Source of the DNA: CAZVWW01 sp964631265
GTDB lineage: Bacteria; Thermotogota; Thermotogae; MWEM01
Assembly: GCA_964631265.1 (NCBI GenBank)
Contig: CAZVWW010000006.1
Coordinates: 1-41,100, forward strand
Direction of reading: 5' to 3'
DNA: 41,100 nt
This document shows, in pieces, positions 1 through 8,020 of this stretch; position 1 is the stretch's first letter, and the number at the start of each line of letters is the position of its first letter. The position numbers and the translations under genes are program-made. The notes under the pieces are model-generated. The model worked only from the letters and a program-made list of their open reading frames with translations. It was not told where the DNA came from and did not search any database.

Positions 1-1
1 G

Positions 2-439
2 CAGACCGCCTGGGCGGCTGTGAGGCCCGAAGCCAACCTCTACCGGACAGAGGACGGCGGGGATAACTGGACGATGGATGCCCCGGAGGTATCGGGGGTC
101 AATGATATTGATGATATCTGCGCTCCGGACAAAGACACCGTATGGGCCGTCCAGAACATCGGCGGGTTCTCCGGCGGGCTTACGATAAAGGTACACACGG
201 TTGATTCAACCGTTGTCAGGCACTTCTCAGACAAAAACAATAATTATCAGTACGAGGGCGTCACCTGCTACGATGAAAACACCGTGTGGGTCGTCGGGTT
301 TAAATCGATCATGGCCCCTGAGGACCTTCCAAACGGCATCATCAGACACACAACCGATGGCAAGACATGGCAGACCCAAAAGGTGCCGCGTGACGATGTG
401 GACCTCTGGAAGATCTCATTTGCCGGTGCGCATCGTTAA
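2..439 (+). CDS. BNR/Ycf48-like repeat protein, C-terminal part only
   Basis: The reading frame is open to the left edge, so the gene starts outside the window and only about 145 C-terminal residues are seen. Two repeats of the BNR/sialidase Asp-box type are visible, one reading YRTEDGGDNWT and one near RHTTDGKTWQ, separated by VWAV and VWVVG strands. This is typical of beta-propeller proteins related to Ycf48/photosynthesis-system-II-assembly-like and other exported propellers. Function cannot be assigned from the tail; such proteins are usually secreted or periplasmic scaffolds. It converges on, and overlaps by 4 bases, the stop end of the minus-strand gene that follows. The family class is fairly sure, the role is unknown. 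Confidence 0.7.
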   Translation, partial: QTAWAAVRPEANLYRTEDGGDNWTMDAPEVSGVNDIDDICAPDKDTVWAVQNIGGFSGGLTIKVHTVDSTVVRHFSDKNNNYQYEGVTCYDENTVWVVGFKSIMAPEDLPNGIIRHTTDGKTWQTQKVPRDDVDLWKISFAGAHR

Positions 440-1098
440 AGCCTGAGGAGTAACCGGAAGGCGATATCTATACTCTCGGCTTCATCGGGATCTATCTTGT
501 CCGTGTTAAAGTGATCGTGCTTGTCGATGAAGCCTCTGAGTTTTTTCTTCAATACCATGATCTTCTCCTCTTGAACTTCTTTTAAAGAGGATTGTAGTCT
601 TTTGTTTTTCATCTTTCCTGCATGACGTTGGATCATCTCGTAATGATCCAGACAGAAGATGGCCCTGGATTCGCTGAATGCGTTAAAACCCTTCGATTCC
701 TTGAGAACGTTGTAGGCGGATGCCACCAGTCTTTCGGGAAGGGTCTGTGTGTATTGGCAGAAATAACAGTCTTTTCTAATGCTCTTGTTCGAGAAACGTT
801 TCTTTTTGTCCATTGCCTGAAACTGGCTGATCAGCATGTCCTCAAAGATGATCGCCGGTCCGAGCCCGGCCACTGTCTTGTCCTCTTTGACGGATTCGTT
901 GAACATGTCAAAGTGCTTTTTGCAGATCCCGGTGAACCGTATATCCTTACGGAACTCTCTCTTGGTCACACTCTCATAGAGAAGGACCTTCATCGAGTTC
1001 TTGATCTTCTCCTCCTCAAGCGTGCAGAGGGGGCAGCCGGTTATCCCTGCGGTTTTGATCAGTTCATAAAGGTCATGTTCGGTGTTTGAAAAACCCAT
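436..1098 (-). CDS. DUF6062-family protein with paired Cys motifs
   Basis: A 220-aa soluble protein with no signal peptide. It shows CPLC near residue 22, a CKKH further on, then CYFC and CLDH in the second half. That gives two CxxC...CxxH sets, consistent with two zinc or iron sites. The stretch CPLC-TLEEEKI, then LLYESV and FR...R...GICKKH, and GLGPAIIFEDML fits my recollection of DUF6062 proteins of Firmicutes and related groups, whose function is unknown. The start ATG is preceded by GAGGAT. It is the last minus-strand gene before the window edge. A 153-base gap holding a large palindrome separates it from the photolyase upstream. Domain recognition is from memory. Confidence 0.75.
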   Translation of the reverse strand: MGFSNTEHDLYELIKTAGITGCPLCTLEEEKIKNSMKVLLYESVTKREFRKDIRFTGICKKHFDMFNESVKEDKTVAGLGPAIIFEDMLISQFQAMDKKKRFSNKSIRKDCYFCQYTQTLPERLVASAYNVLKESKGFNAFSESRAIFCLDHYEMIQRHAGKMKNKRLQSSLKEVQEEKIMVLKKKLRGFIDKHDHFNTDKIDPDEAESIDIAFRLLLRL

Positions 1099-1142
1099 TG
1101 ATTATCCCATCCTCTGAAAAAGGTTTTTGTAGGCTATGGTTG

Positions 1143-1208
1143 ATCAATCAGGGGGACAGGTCCCTTGATTATGAATTCGTAATCAAGGGACCTGTCCCCC
1201 TGATTGAT
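1143..1208. repeat. 66-bp near-perfect palindrome (REP/MITE-like)
   Basis: Positions 1143-1171 are the exact reverse complement of 1180-1208 (29 bases each arm). The 8-base centre holds the EcoRI-type palindrome GAATTC at 1173-1178, so only the pair 1172/1179 fails to match. The arms contain GGGGGACAGGTCCCTTGATT. Motifs built on GGGACAGGTCCC are known to me as dispersed repeats in many bacterial genomes, some mobilised by REP-associated (Y1) transposases. It lies between two minus-strand genes and no T-tract follows on either side, so it is not a standard terminator. As RNA it would form one very long hairpin. Confidence 0.85.
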
Positions 1209-1251
1209 GTCCCCTAAATAATGAACATCACTATTTTAACACATCCGGGGA

Positions 1252-2652
1252 TCAGACTCGTTTGTACATGGCAAGGGCTACTTTTCTCCTCGCGGCGTGA
1301 TCAACAACGGGGAAGGGATAATCCTTACCGATTCGGCACCCGCTTTTTCTCTGGTTCTCCACTGGCATCTTGAAAGGCTCGTGGATGTACTTTTTCGTGA
1401 CATTTTCAAGCTCGGGGACATATTCTCTGATAAAGGCCCCTTCGCGATCGTACTTCTTCGATTGGGTGAGCGGGTTGAAGATCCGAAAGTAGGGCTGGGC
1501 ATCTGTCCCGGTCCCGGCCGCCCACTGCCAGCCGCCGTTGTTTTGAGCCAGGTCGTGGTCGAGCAGTTGTTTCTGAAAATACCCTGCCCCCCATCGCCAG
1601 TCGATGAGCAGGTCTTTTGTTAAAAAAGAGGCGGTTATCATCCGAAGGCGGTTGTGCATCCAGCCTTCCTTGTTCAGCTGACGCATCCCCGCATCCACAA
1701 GGGGGAAGCCCGTTTGCCCGTCACACCAGCTTTGAAAGAGGGCCGGGTCATTTTCCCAGGCCAGTTTGTTGTATTTCTTTCTGAAGGCACTCTCAACGAC
1801 AAAGGGGAAATAGTAGATGATCTGGAAATAAAAATCCCGCCAGGCGAGCTGCCGGATAAAGGTTTCTATACTCTCGACAGCCTCCTCTTTATCGGTCTGC
1901 TCCCTTCTTTTCAAGGCATCGTGATAGAGCGAGCGGACCGAAACAGTTCCGAAGCGCAAGAGTGGGGAAAGTCTTGAGGTGGCATCGAGATAAGGATAAT
2001 CTTTTTTGGCTTTGTAGTCTTCAATCTTTGTTTCAAGGAAGCTTTCCGGGGTTCCCGCCGTTTTCGAACCGTCTCCCGGCATATCAGAGAGCTGCTCGAT
2101 AGCCATTGTGGGTAAAGCACTGAATGTTTGATTTGTCCCATTAAACGTTTCGGGGAGTTCCAACACTTCAGGCTTTTTGAGGGGCTGCCATTTTTTGTAA
2201 TAATAGGTGAAGACCGAATACGGCGTCCGGTCTTTTTTCAGGATCTCGCCCCTGTCATGGATGGCTGTGTCTTTGTAGGTGAGGACTTTTACTCCGTTCT
2301 CTCTGAAGTATTCTTTGATCGCCCGGTCCCGTTTGACGGCATAGGGGTCATAATCGCGGTTGAAATAAATGGCCTCAATGCCCACCGTCTCACTCAGTTT
2401 CATAAGAACGTTTAGAGGGGTTCCCTTCAAAAGGGTCAGTCTGCTGCCCCGCTTGACCAGTTCCTCATTCAGTCGTTTCAGGCAATGATTGAGGAAGGGC
2501 ACCCGTCTGGTTGAGAGATCGGGGTTGTCGAGGATGTTGTCATCCAGTATAAAGAGTGGTATGAACGGCTTGTTTTGTCTGTTGCATTCAAAAAGGGCTT
2601 TGTTATCGTCAAGTCTCAGATCTCTTCTGAACCAGAACAGGTTATACGTCAT
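1252..2652 (-). CDS. phrB: Deoxyribodipyrimidine photolyase (class I CPD type)
   Basis: A 466-aa flavoprotein that repairs UV-induced pyrimidine dimers using light. The N-terminal domain opens with the family signature FWFRRDLRLDDN. The FAD-binding C-terminal half contains SRLSPLLRFGTVS, LAWRDFY, GFPLVDAGMRQL, GWMHNRLRM, WRWG and NGGWQWAAGTGTDAQPYFR. The Trp residues in GWMHNR (W331), WRWG and GGWQW sit where the E. coli enzyme has its electron-transfer triad (W306, W359, W382). The Asn in LAQNNGGWQW is at the place that favours photolyase over cryptochrome. Length is normal. The ATG follows GGGAGATGATCG. It is divergent from the nucleotidyltransferase gene. Presence suggests exposure to light at some stage of the life cycle. 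Confidence 0.95.
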   Translation of the reverse strand: MTYNLFWFRRDLRLDDNKALFECNRQNKPFIPLFILDDNILDNPDLSTRRVPFLNHCLKRLNEELVKRGSRLTLLKGTPLNVLMKLSETVGIEAIYFNRDYDPYAVKRDRAIKEYFRENGVKVLTYKDTAIHDRGEILKKDRTPYSVFTYYYKKWQPLKKPEVLELPETFNGTNQTFSALPTMAIEQLSDMPGDGSKTAGTPESFLETKIEDYKAKKDYPYLDATSRLSPLLRFGTVSVRSLYHDALKRREQTDKEEAVESIETFIRQLAWRDFYFQIIYYFPFVVESAFRKKYNKLAWENDPALFQSWCDGQTGFPLVDAGMRQLNKEGWMHNRLRMITASFLTKDLLIDWRWGAGYFQKQLLDHDLAQNNGGWQWAAGTGTDAQPYFRIFNPLTQSKKYDREGAFIREYVPELENVTKKYIHEPFKMPVENQRKSGCRIGKDYPFPVVDHAARRKVALAMYKRV

Positions 2653-2679
2653 CGATCATCTCCCATGGCTTTTGTCTTT

Positions 2680-2688
2680 ATTTTATCA
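2680..2688 (-). promoter_or_regulatory. Putative extended -10 promoter of the photolyase gene
   Basis: On the minus strand the sequence reads TGATAAAAT (TGn plus TAAAAT), 27 bases ahead of the photolyase ATG. No good -35 is present, which is usual for extended -10 promoters. Seen only by pattern. Confidence 0.4.
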
Positions 2689-2704
2689 TGATTTTCAGCA
2701 TGAG

Positions 2705-2733
2705 TTGAGTTCTCTCACTTAAACTGTTATAAT
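2705..2733 (+). promoter_or_regulatory. Promoter of mannose-1-phosphate guanylyltransferase gene
   Basis: TTGAGT at 2705-2710 and TATAAT at 2728-2733 are separated by exactly 17 bases, with TGT directly before the -10 (extended -10). The predicted start of transcription is near 2740, about 40 bases before the coding start. Confidence 0.65.
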
Positions 2734-2777
2734 CCAACTGTTTACTCAAGTATTATAAAGACTATTCCAGAGGAAAG

Positions 2778-3800
2778 GTGATCAAGTTGCAGTATATTAT
2801 CCTGGCGGGAGGCAGTGGAGAGAGGTTCTGGCCTTTGTCAACACGGGAAACGCCGAAGCAGTTCTTGAAGCTGTTTGGTGACAAGACGCTGATCCGGCAG
2901 ACCTTTGAGCGGATTGCAGAGAGTACAGAGCCTGAAAAGATCTTTGTGATAACCTCTAAAGATCAGGTTGAAAGAACGAGCCTCGAGATCCCCGAGATTC
3001 CATCGGAGAATATCCTCGGTGAACCGTTTCGCAGGAACACGGGCCCGGCCTGTATGGCGGGGATGCTCATGGCAGCAGATTCAGAGCCTGTGATGGTTCT
3101 GCCGGCCGATCACAGGATCCCCTCAAAGGAGAAATTTATAGCCCTTTGCAACGTTGCCGCAAAGGGGTCAGAAAAGCTCGGGGGATTGTTTACATTCGGT
3201 ATCAGGCCGACACGAGCTGAAACGGGGTATGGCTATATCGAGACCGGCCAAGAGATGGCGAGCGGAATAAGAGAGGTTCGGCAGTTCCACGAAAAGCCTG
3301 ACAGAAAACGGGCAGAATCGTATGTCGAGAAGGAGAATTATTTCTGGAACAGTGGCATGTTCCTGTGGAGAAAAGCGGATTTCCTCGAGGAGATGAAGGG
3401 GTGTTCGCCGGATGTTTTTAATGCCCTGATTGACATGAATCCGCATGAAGAGGACTCGGTATACGAGTCCTATAAGCGTTCGCCGTCGATCAGCATCGAT
3501 TATGCCCTCATGGAAAAGAGTCGAAATGTCTTCAACGTCCCTGCAGATCTTGAATGGTCTGATGTAGGCAGCTGGCAGTCAATCAGGGAACTGGAGGGTT
3601 ATAGCGATGACGGCGGCAAGAATGTGCTGGTCGATTCAAAGCAGGTGTTCATCAGAAATGACGAATCCAAAACGGTCGGAGTTGTCGGCCTCGAGGGGAT
3701 CATCGTTGTGAACACATCCGACGGTCTCCTCATCGCTTCCGAAGAGGAGGCCCAGAAAGTGAGAGAGGTCGCAAAAAGGATTAAAGGAGAGGAGATTTAG
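2778..3800 (+). CDS. manC: Mannose-1-phosphate guanylyltransferase
   Basis: It makes GDP-mannose from mannose-1-phosphate and GTP, feeding polysaccharide and glycan synthesis in the cytoplasm. The pyrophosphorylase signature LAGGSGERFWPLS is at the N-terminus. PKQFLKLFG, NTGPACMAGML, LPADHRI, ETGYGYIETG, FHEKPD, NYFWNSGMF, SIDYALMEK and WSDVGSW follow in family order. At about 340 aa it is the short form without the phosphomannose isomerase domain found in type II enzymes. The start is uncertain: GTG at 2778 has AGGA only 3 bases away, whereas TTG at 2787 is preceded by AAAGGTGAT at good spacing and may be the true start. It has a good promoter and no co-directional partner, so it is probably monocistronic. 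Confidence 0.93.
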   Translation: MIKLQYIILAGGSGERFWPLSTRETPKQFLKLFGDKTLIRQTFERIAESTEPEKIFVITSKDQVERTSLEIPEIPSENILGEPFRRNTGPACMAGMLMAADSEPVMVLPADHRIPSKEKFIALCNVAAKGSEKLGGLFTFGIRPTRAETGYGYIETGQEMASGIREVRQFHEKPDRKRAESYVEKENYFWNSGMFLWRKADFLEEMKGCSPDVFNALIDMNPHEEDSVYESYKRSPSISIDYALMEKSRNVFNVPADLEWSDVGSWQSIRELEGYSDDGGKNVLVDSKQVFIRNDESKTVGVVGLEGIIVVNTSDGLLIASEEEAQKVREVAKRIKGEEI

Positions 3801-3820
3801 ACTGGCATTCATAACCCTTC

Positions 3821-5470
3821 TCAGCCTGCTTCCACTCTGTTTCTCCCTTTCTTCTTCGCTGTGTAAAGCAGGTTGTCCACTTCTTTGATCAGCTGGGTGC
3901 TGGACTGGCCTGACCAATCCTGAACCCCGCCGCTGACGGTGACGTGGAAACCCTCTTTGAATTCGAGGCTGCTGATGGCCTGGCTCATCCTCTTTGCCGC
4001 TTTTATTCCGTCTTCCTTCTGTGTTTCGGGGAGGATGATGAAGAATTCCTCGCCACCGTAACGCCCGGCCAGGTCGATCTCTCTGAGATTTTCCCGGATA
4101 CTCTTCGAGATGGCCTTCAGAACAATATCCCCCGTCTGATGACCGTAGGAGTCGTTGACCTTTTTAAAATGGTCGATATCGAACATGATAACAGAGAGTG
4201 GCTTTTTATAACGCTCAGCCCTTTTTATCTCATTTTCAAGCAGGCTCAGTATCTTTTTGTGATTATACAGCTCTGTCAGCCCGTCTGTTACGGCCTGCCT
4301 GTGCAGGATTTCATTGGCCTTCTTCAACCGCTTCTCGAGATTCTTTCTCTCGGTGATATCCACCATGACACATATTAGCCCGTCGATCTTCCCCTTGTCG
4401 GTGAATGTCTCCTTGTAGAACGCGCAATCTCTTACATCGCCATTGGCATTTTTAGCCTGCATCTCAAATTCATAATGCCCGCCGTGCTTCAAGAGCTCTT
4501 TTTCTTTTTTCCGGATAAAATGATAATGGTCATCTTGAAAGAGAAAATCGATCTTGTTGTTCATGATCTCCTCTTTTGACTTTCCCACAAATTCGAGGAA
4601 TCGTTTGTTGCATTCGATGATCTCACTGCTGCTGTTCTTAACGTACATCGGCATCGGGATCGCTTCTATGAGATTTCCTAAAAACTGTGCATAACTCTCC
4701 AACCGGCTGTGAACATTCTTCAACTCGGATATATCGTTGATCATCGATATGAGCAGGTTGACATTTCCCTCTTTATCCTTGATCGGGGACAATGAAAACT
4801 GTGCCCATATCTCGTTACCCGCTTTTGTCTCAAAGGGCATCTCTGACTCGAATTCTTCTATCTTGCCTTTCAGAACGGCGTTGAATTTTTCCTCAATCGT
4901 TTTATTGTTGTAGGACCCCTGCTGATGGAGCGGATGTTCTTTCAGCTCTTCTTTCGTATATCCCAGCAGGGAAACGGCCTTTTCGTTTATCTCAAGGCGT
5001 TCACCCTCTCTGTTCAAGAGCATGATGCCGGAGCCCGCATTCTCAAAAATGGCCCGAAACCGCTTCTCGCTTATCTCAAGCTGATCGTAAAGACTTTTGA
5101 TCTTGAGCAGTGTTTTGACACGCATATTCAATTCAAATCGATCGACCGGTTTGATGATGAACTCATCCGCCCCGGACTCCATTCCCTCCACTCTCGAGTC
5201 ATGGTCTTCGAGCGCACTGACAATAATGATGGGGATGAAGGGGAACTGTGCGTCTTCTTTTATCTTTTGGCAGAGTTCGAAGCCGTTCATCTCCGGCATC
5301 ATAATATCGAGGATAATCAAATCCGGCAGGCTTTCCTTCATCATATCAAGCGCCTCATAAGGGCCTGTGGCAAGCCTTATATCATAAGTATCCTCTAAAT
5401 AACGCTTTAAGACGATCCGGGTGACCGGTGCGTCGTCGACAATCAGGATCTGCTTTCTTTCATATATCAT
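3821..5470 (-). CDS. Response regulator - PAS - PAS - GGDEF diguanylate cyclase
   Basis: A 549-aa cytoplasmic signalling protein that should make c-di-GMP when its receiver domain is phosphorylated. The receiver (about residues 6-125) has VDDAP, the phospho-acceptor in LIILDIMMPEMNG, a Ser-Ala switch and the KP lysine in FIIKPVD. Two PAS domains follow (about 135-255 and 265-375, the second ending DITERKNLEKRL), then a complete GGDEF domain with an intact GGEEF active site. RxxD (REID) lies exactly five residues before GGEEF, so the feedback inhibition site is kept. No membrane segment is present. No kinase gene is adjacent; the MASE3 kinase at 34.7 kb is one candidate partner (inference). 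Convergent with manC, with 20 bases between stops. Confidence 0.93.
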   Translation of the reverse strand: MIYERKQILIVDDAPVTRIVLKRYLEDTYDIRLATGPYEALDMMKESLPDLIILDIMMPEMNGFELCQKIKEDAQFPFIPIIIVSALEDHDSRVEGMESGADEFIIKPVDRFELNMRVKTLLKIKSLYDQLEISEKRFRAIFENAGSGIMLLNREGERLEINEKAVSLLGYTKEELKEHPLHQQGSYNNKTIEEKFNAVLKGKIEEFESEMPFETKAGNEIWAQFSLSPIKDKEGNVNLLISMINDISELKNVHSRLESYAQFLGNLIEAIPMPMYVKNSSSEIIECNKRFLEFVGKSKEEIMNNKIDFLFQDDHYHFIRKKEKELLKHGGHYEFEMQAKNANGDVRDCAFYKETFTDKGKIDGLICVMVDITERKNLEKRLKKANEILHRQAVTDGLTELYNHKKILSLLENEIKRAERYKKPLSVIMFDIDHFKKVNDSYGHQTGDIVLKAISKSIRENLREIDLAGRYGGEEFFIILPETQKEDGIKAAKRMSQAISSLEFKEGFHVTVSGGVQDWSGQSSTQLIKEVDNLLYTAKKKGRNRVEAG

Positions 5471-5578
5471 ATAAATCTATACACTCCATTTTGATTTTAA
5501 TCTCAACGGTATTATACACTGTATGGGGGGTAAAACTGAAATAAATGACAAAAATACCGCTTGATGTTTTTCTTCCTC

Positions 5579-5609
5579 TTGCAATTTTACAGCGATTTAG
5601 TAGTATAAT
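5579..5609 (+). promoter_or_regulatory. Weak candidate promoter ahead of the 405-aa exported protein gene
   Basis: TTGCAA at 5579-5584 and TATAAT at 5604-5609 are 19 bases apart, 135 bases before the coding start. The rest of the 273-base intergenic region 5471-5743, the longest in the window, holds no gene that I can see; a short GCTTT/AAAGC stem near 5666 is too small to call. Confidence 0.35.
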
Positions 5610-5743
5610 GTATTGTATTTGTAAATGATTCACAGGGAACAAACAATCAGAAATCTGGAAAGGGCTTTTCAAAAGCTTCCACGCTCGAACAAACAGGCTT
5701 AAACCCTTTCATAATATTTTTCAAACAAAAAAGAGGTGAGGTT

Positions 5744-6961
5744 ATGAAAAAGTGGGTACTCTTCACAGTCTTCTTGATTCTGGCCGGGTTATTGTGCTTT
5801 TCACAGGAAACCTGGAATCAAAATGAATACGAATTTGTAAAATGGCGAATGCCTGATGATTGGGAGGAAATGGGCAATATTTATCTGCCCGGGAAAGGGT
5901 ATTACAACGGGGTGCTTTCCGAGGAAGGCGATTTTATCGAACAGGGATCGATGTTTGCCGTCCTGGTCGATGAGCGGTTAAGCTCTGCGCTTATTCCGGA
6001 GATGAAAAGTGATCAGGGAACCACCCTTCAAGAGGAATACAGTGATATCGTCAACGGTCTCAAGAGAAATGTTTACGAGGGTGAGATCACCATGGGGAAC
6101 ACCACGATGGGGTTCTTCATGTGGCATTTTCCACTTGAAAACAGGACGGACGAGAGGGAAGCGGCCTTACTTGGGGTGAGTTCTGAACAGGATTCAGACG
6201 GGTATATGAAGACATTGAGAGAAATCTTCTCTACGGTTATAATAGAGCCCTCCGCACAAAAAGCAGAAAAGAAAATCATCCCTGTAAAACCGGAGCTCAA
6301 TCTGGACTATGCCGTCTTTAATCCCGGAGAGCCGATCGAGGTTGAGTTTCAGGATGCGCCTGCGCAAACTGAACAGGACTGGATCGGACTTTATAAACTG
6401 GGGACCGGTGATGAAGCATATCTCTCCTGGCAGTATCTGAACGGCAGAGAAGAGGGCCGGCTGGATTTCAAGGCGCCGGACGACCCCGGGTATTACACCT
6501 TCAGACTCTTTGAAAACAACTCCTATAACAGACTGGCCGAAAGTGAGATTGTAACGGTTCTCGATGTGGTAACAGAGGATACCAACAAAGAAGAGGAAAT
6601 GATTTATATCAGCTCCTTCGATTTCTGCACCGGTGTCGAGGACAATATGCCGTTTGGTATCAAAAATCGTTTCAGTGCCGAGGACAGCCGCATCTACTTC
6701 TGGTTGATGCTGGACTCCTACCGATATGCTCATACCGCCGTATGGGAGTGGTGCACCCCGGATGGCGAGGTCTTTGACACCGTGGTGGTCGACCTTCCGT
6801 CAGCAGAAAGCCGTGGCGGAGAGATCCTGGAGGACATGACGTTGTGGTCCTGGCTTCCCGTCACTGCGATAGAGAATGAAGAGAAGGGGATTTGGCTGGT
6901 CAAGTTCTTCATTGACGATCGGCTTGTTCTCGCCAGACAGTTCATCTTCCTGGACGAATGA
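5744..6961 (+). CDS. Exported protein with central Ig-like domain
   Basis: A 405-aa protein with a clear signal peptide (basic start, hydrophobic run, then CFSQETW; a Cys near residue 19 could even make it a lipoprotein). The ATG follows AGAGGTGAGG. Residues about 190-285 form an Ig-like beta-sandwich: FNPGEPIEVEF, DWIGLYKLG, LSWQYLNG, GRLDFKAP, PGYYTFRLFENN and LAESEIVTV. This pattern is often found as an accessory domain in exported proteins. The N-terminal part starts with a segment like KWRMPDDWEEMG and lacks a known motif. The C-terminal part (about 290-405) is rich in aromatic residues (YFWLMLDSYRYAHTAVWEWC), probably another beta-sandwich. Role unknown; likely envelope-facing. Separated by about 80 bases from the lipoprotein gene downstream. 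Confidence 0.8.
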   Translation: MKKWVLFTVFLILAGLLCFSQETWNQNEYEFVKWRMPDDWEEMGNIYLPGKGYYNGVLSEEGDFIEQGSMFAVLVDERLSSALIPEMKSDQGTTLQEEYSDIVNGLKRNVYEGEITMGNTTMGFFMWHFPLENRTDEREAALLGVSSEQDSDGYMKTLREIFSTVIIEPSAQKAEKKIIPVKPELNLDYAVFNPGEPIEVEFQDAPAQTEQDWIGLYKLGTGDEAYLSWQYLNGREEGRLDFKAPDDPGYYTFRLFENNSYNRLAESEIVTVLDVVTEDTNKEEEMIYISSFDFCTGVEDNMPFGIKNRFSAEDSRIYFWLMLDSYRYAHTAVWEWCTPDGEVFDTVVVDLPSAESRGGEILEDMTLWSWLPVTAIENEEKGIWLVKFFIDDRLVLARQFIFLDE

Positions 6962-6980
6962 TGATTCGTCCCGGGGATTA

Positions 6981-6989
6981 TGATATAAT
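6981..6989 (+). promoter_or_regulatory. Extended -10 promoter of the lipoprotein/PDZ-like gene pair
   Basis: TGATATAAT (TGn plus perfect TATAAT) lies 52 bases before the lipoprotein ATG, directly after the stop of the preceding gene. No good -35 is visible. It suggests the pair 7041-8012 has its own transcript, ended by the terminator at 8021. Confidence 0.55.
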
Positions 6990-7040
6990 ATACCTATTAG
7001 GGAGAGTGTAAGAACCTAATCTATCTGGAGGTGTTCTATC

Positions 7041-7379
7041 ATGAAAAAGAAGACAACTTTGATTGGATTTATCGCCGTTGCACTGTTGGCGGTTCTCTTT
7101 GTTGGATGTGCCTCAACCACGGCCTGGTGGGCCGGAGAATGGATTTGGGGAGCGCCGATGCTGCTCAGTCCCGGAGCCGAAGAACCGGCAGAACAAAAGG
7201 TCATCCTCTCGGGCAACAGTCTCGATACAGTCACCGGTGTCTTTGTCACAGCAGCCGGAGAGGAACTCGAGATGTCAAACATCACCATCGAAAACGGACA
7301 GATCAGCTTCACGCTGAACTCGGACGAATTGAAGGGCAGATTCAACTTAAAAGACAACCAGATCGTCCCTGTCGAATAA
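7041..7379 (+). CDS. Small lipoprotein of unknown function
   Basis: A 112-aa protein with a textbook lipoprotein signal: MKKKTTL, a hydrophobic run, then LFVGC as lipobox with Cys near residue 23. SD GGAGGTG precedes the ATG. The mature part starts with Trp-rich ASTTAWWAGEWIWG. It then reads as one small beta-rich domain (VILSGNSLDTVTGVFV, ELEMSNITIENGQISFTLN, LKGRFNLKDNQIV), of the type seen in small lipocalin-like or repeat-strand envelope proteins. No family recognised. The next gene starts 15 bases downstream, so the two are probably made together. Confidence 0.8.
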   Translation: MKKKTTLIGFIAVALLAVLFVGCASTTAWWAGEWIWGAPMLLSPGAEEPAEQKVILSGNSLDTVTGVFVTAAGEELEMSNITIENGQISFTLNSDELKGRFNLKDNQIVPVE

Positions 7380-7394
7380 GGGAGGGTGATTGAT

Positions 7395-8012
7395 ATGAAA
7401 AAATCACTCCTGATTATTCTACTGCTGGGGGTTCTGGCAACCCTCGGGTTATCCTATACCCTCGGTATCTGTGCTCAGAACTGGTCCGGTCATGTGGACT
7501 GCTGCAAATACCACGGTGTTTACGTTTCCAGTACAGTTAGCGGTTATATCGCCGACGGCGTTCTCAGAAAGGGTGATGTTATCACTGAAGCCATAGCCTT
7601 CCCCGTTGACAGATGCTGTAACCCCTGCTGCAATCCGTGTTGTGAGCCGAGACCGTGTTGCGGGGATTCTGTCTCAGACAGGACGTTCACCTTTAACCCG
7701 AACTGTTCTCTGAGTTCCCAGCGGGGCCAGCTGGACGCCCTTGGTGAATGCTGCCATGTTTACAAGAAGACATGGAACCGGTTTGCCCTTGCGGATATCC
7801 TGGACTATTATTGTCCCGGTGCCACCATCGTCATGAGAGTCTACAGAACGACAACCTGCCAGTGGATGATCGCGACACTGACAAGAGATCCTTATGGCAA
7901 TCCCGTTTTCTCTCTTTATCCCCGGTCAAGACCAAAGTCACCACAGGTCAGCATTGTCGTTGAAAGTGAACCGGTCACACCCTATACAATCGAGATTATT
8001 ATCCAGAAATAG
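7395..8012 (+). CDS. Exported Cys-rich protein, PDZ-like domain with Cys-pair insert
   Basis: The ATG at 7395 is preceded by GGGAGGGTGATT and is preferred over the GTG at 7386. A signal peptide (MKKSLLIILLLGVLATLGLS) directs it across the inner membrane. The 205-aa product has 16 Cys, eight of them in RCCNPCCNPCCEPRPCC. Around that cluster the flanks resemble the two halves of a PDZ domain. GVYVSSTVSGYIADGVLRKGDVITEA matches the carboxylate-loop and GDVI region; LADILDYYCPGATIVMRVYR matches the later helix and PG...V...V.R strand. The Cys cluster then sits in the middle, like an insert. Metal binding or disulfide stapling is possible but is inference. I know no named family with this layout. 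Confidence 0.75.
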   Translation: MKKSLLIILLLGVLATLGLSYTLGICAQNWSGHVDCCKYHGVYVSSTVSGYIADGVLRKGDVITEAIAFPVDRCCNPCCNPCCEPRPCCGDSVSDRTFTFNPNCSLSSQRGQLDALGECCHVYKKTWNRFALADILDYYCPGATIVMRVYRTTTCQWMIATLTRDPYGNPVFSLYPRSRPKSPQVSIVVESEPVTPYTIEIIIQK

Positions 8013-8020
8013 TATAACTG

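Noticed and set aside
622..1089. 155-codon plus-strand open frame opposite the DUF6062 gene
   Set aside because: The minus-strand frame has ordered CxxC/CxxH motifs; the other is a shadow frame.
1143..1208. Palindrome as an intrinsic terminator
   Set aside because: No run of T follows on either strand; it fits a dispersed repeat better.
5660..5743. Possible c-di-GMP (GEMM) riboswitch before the 405-aa exported protein gene
   Set aside because: A CACGC-like and AAACC-like stretch was noticed, but the required paired stems and tetraloop receptor arrangement could not be built.
6194..6733. 179-codon open frame antisense to the 405-aa exported protein gene
   Set aside because: The plus-strand gene has a signal peptide, SD and Ig-like motif; the reverse frame has none of these.
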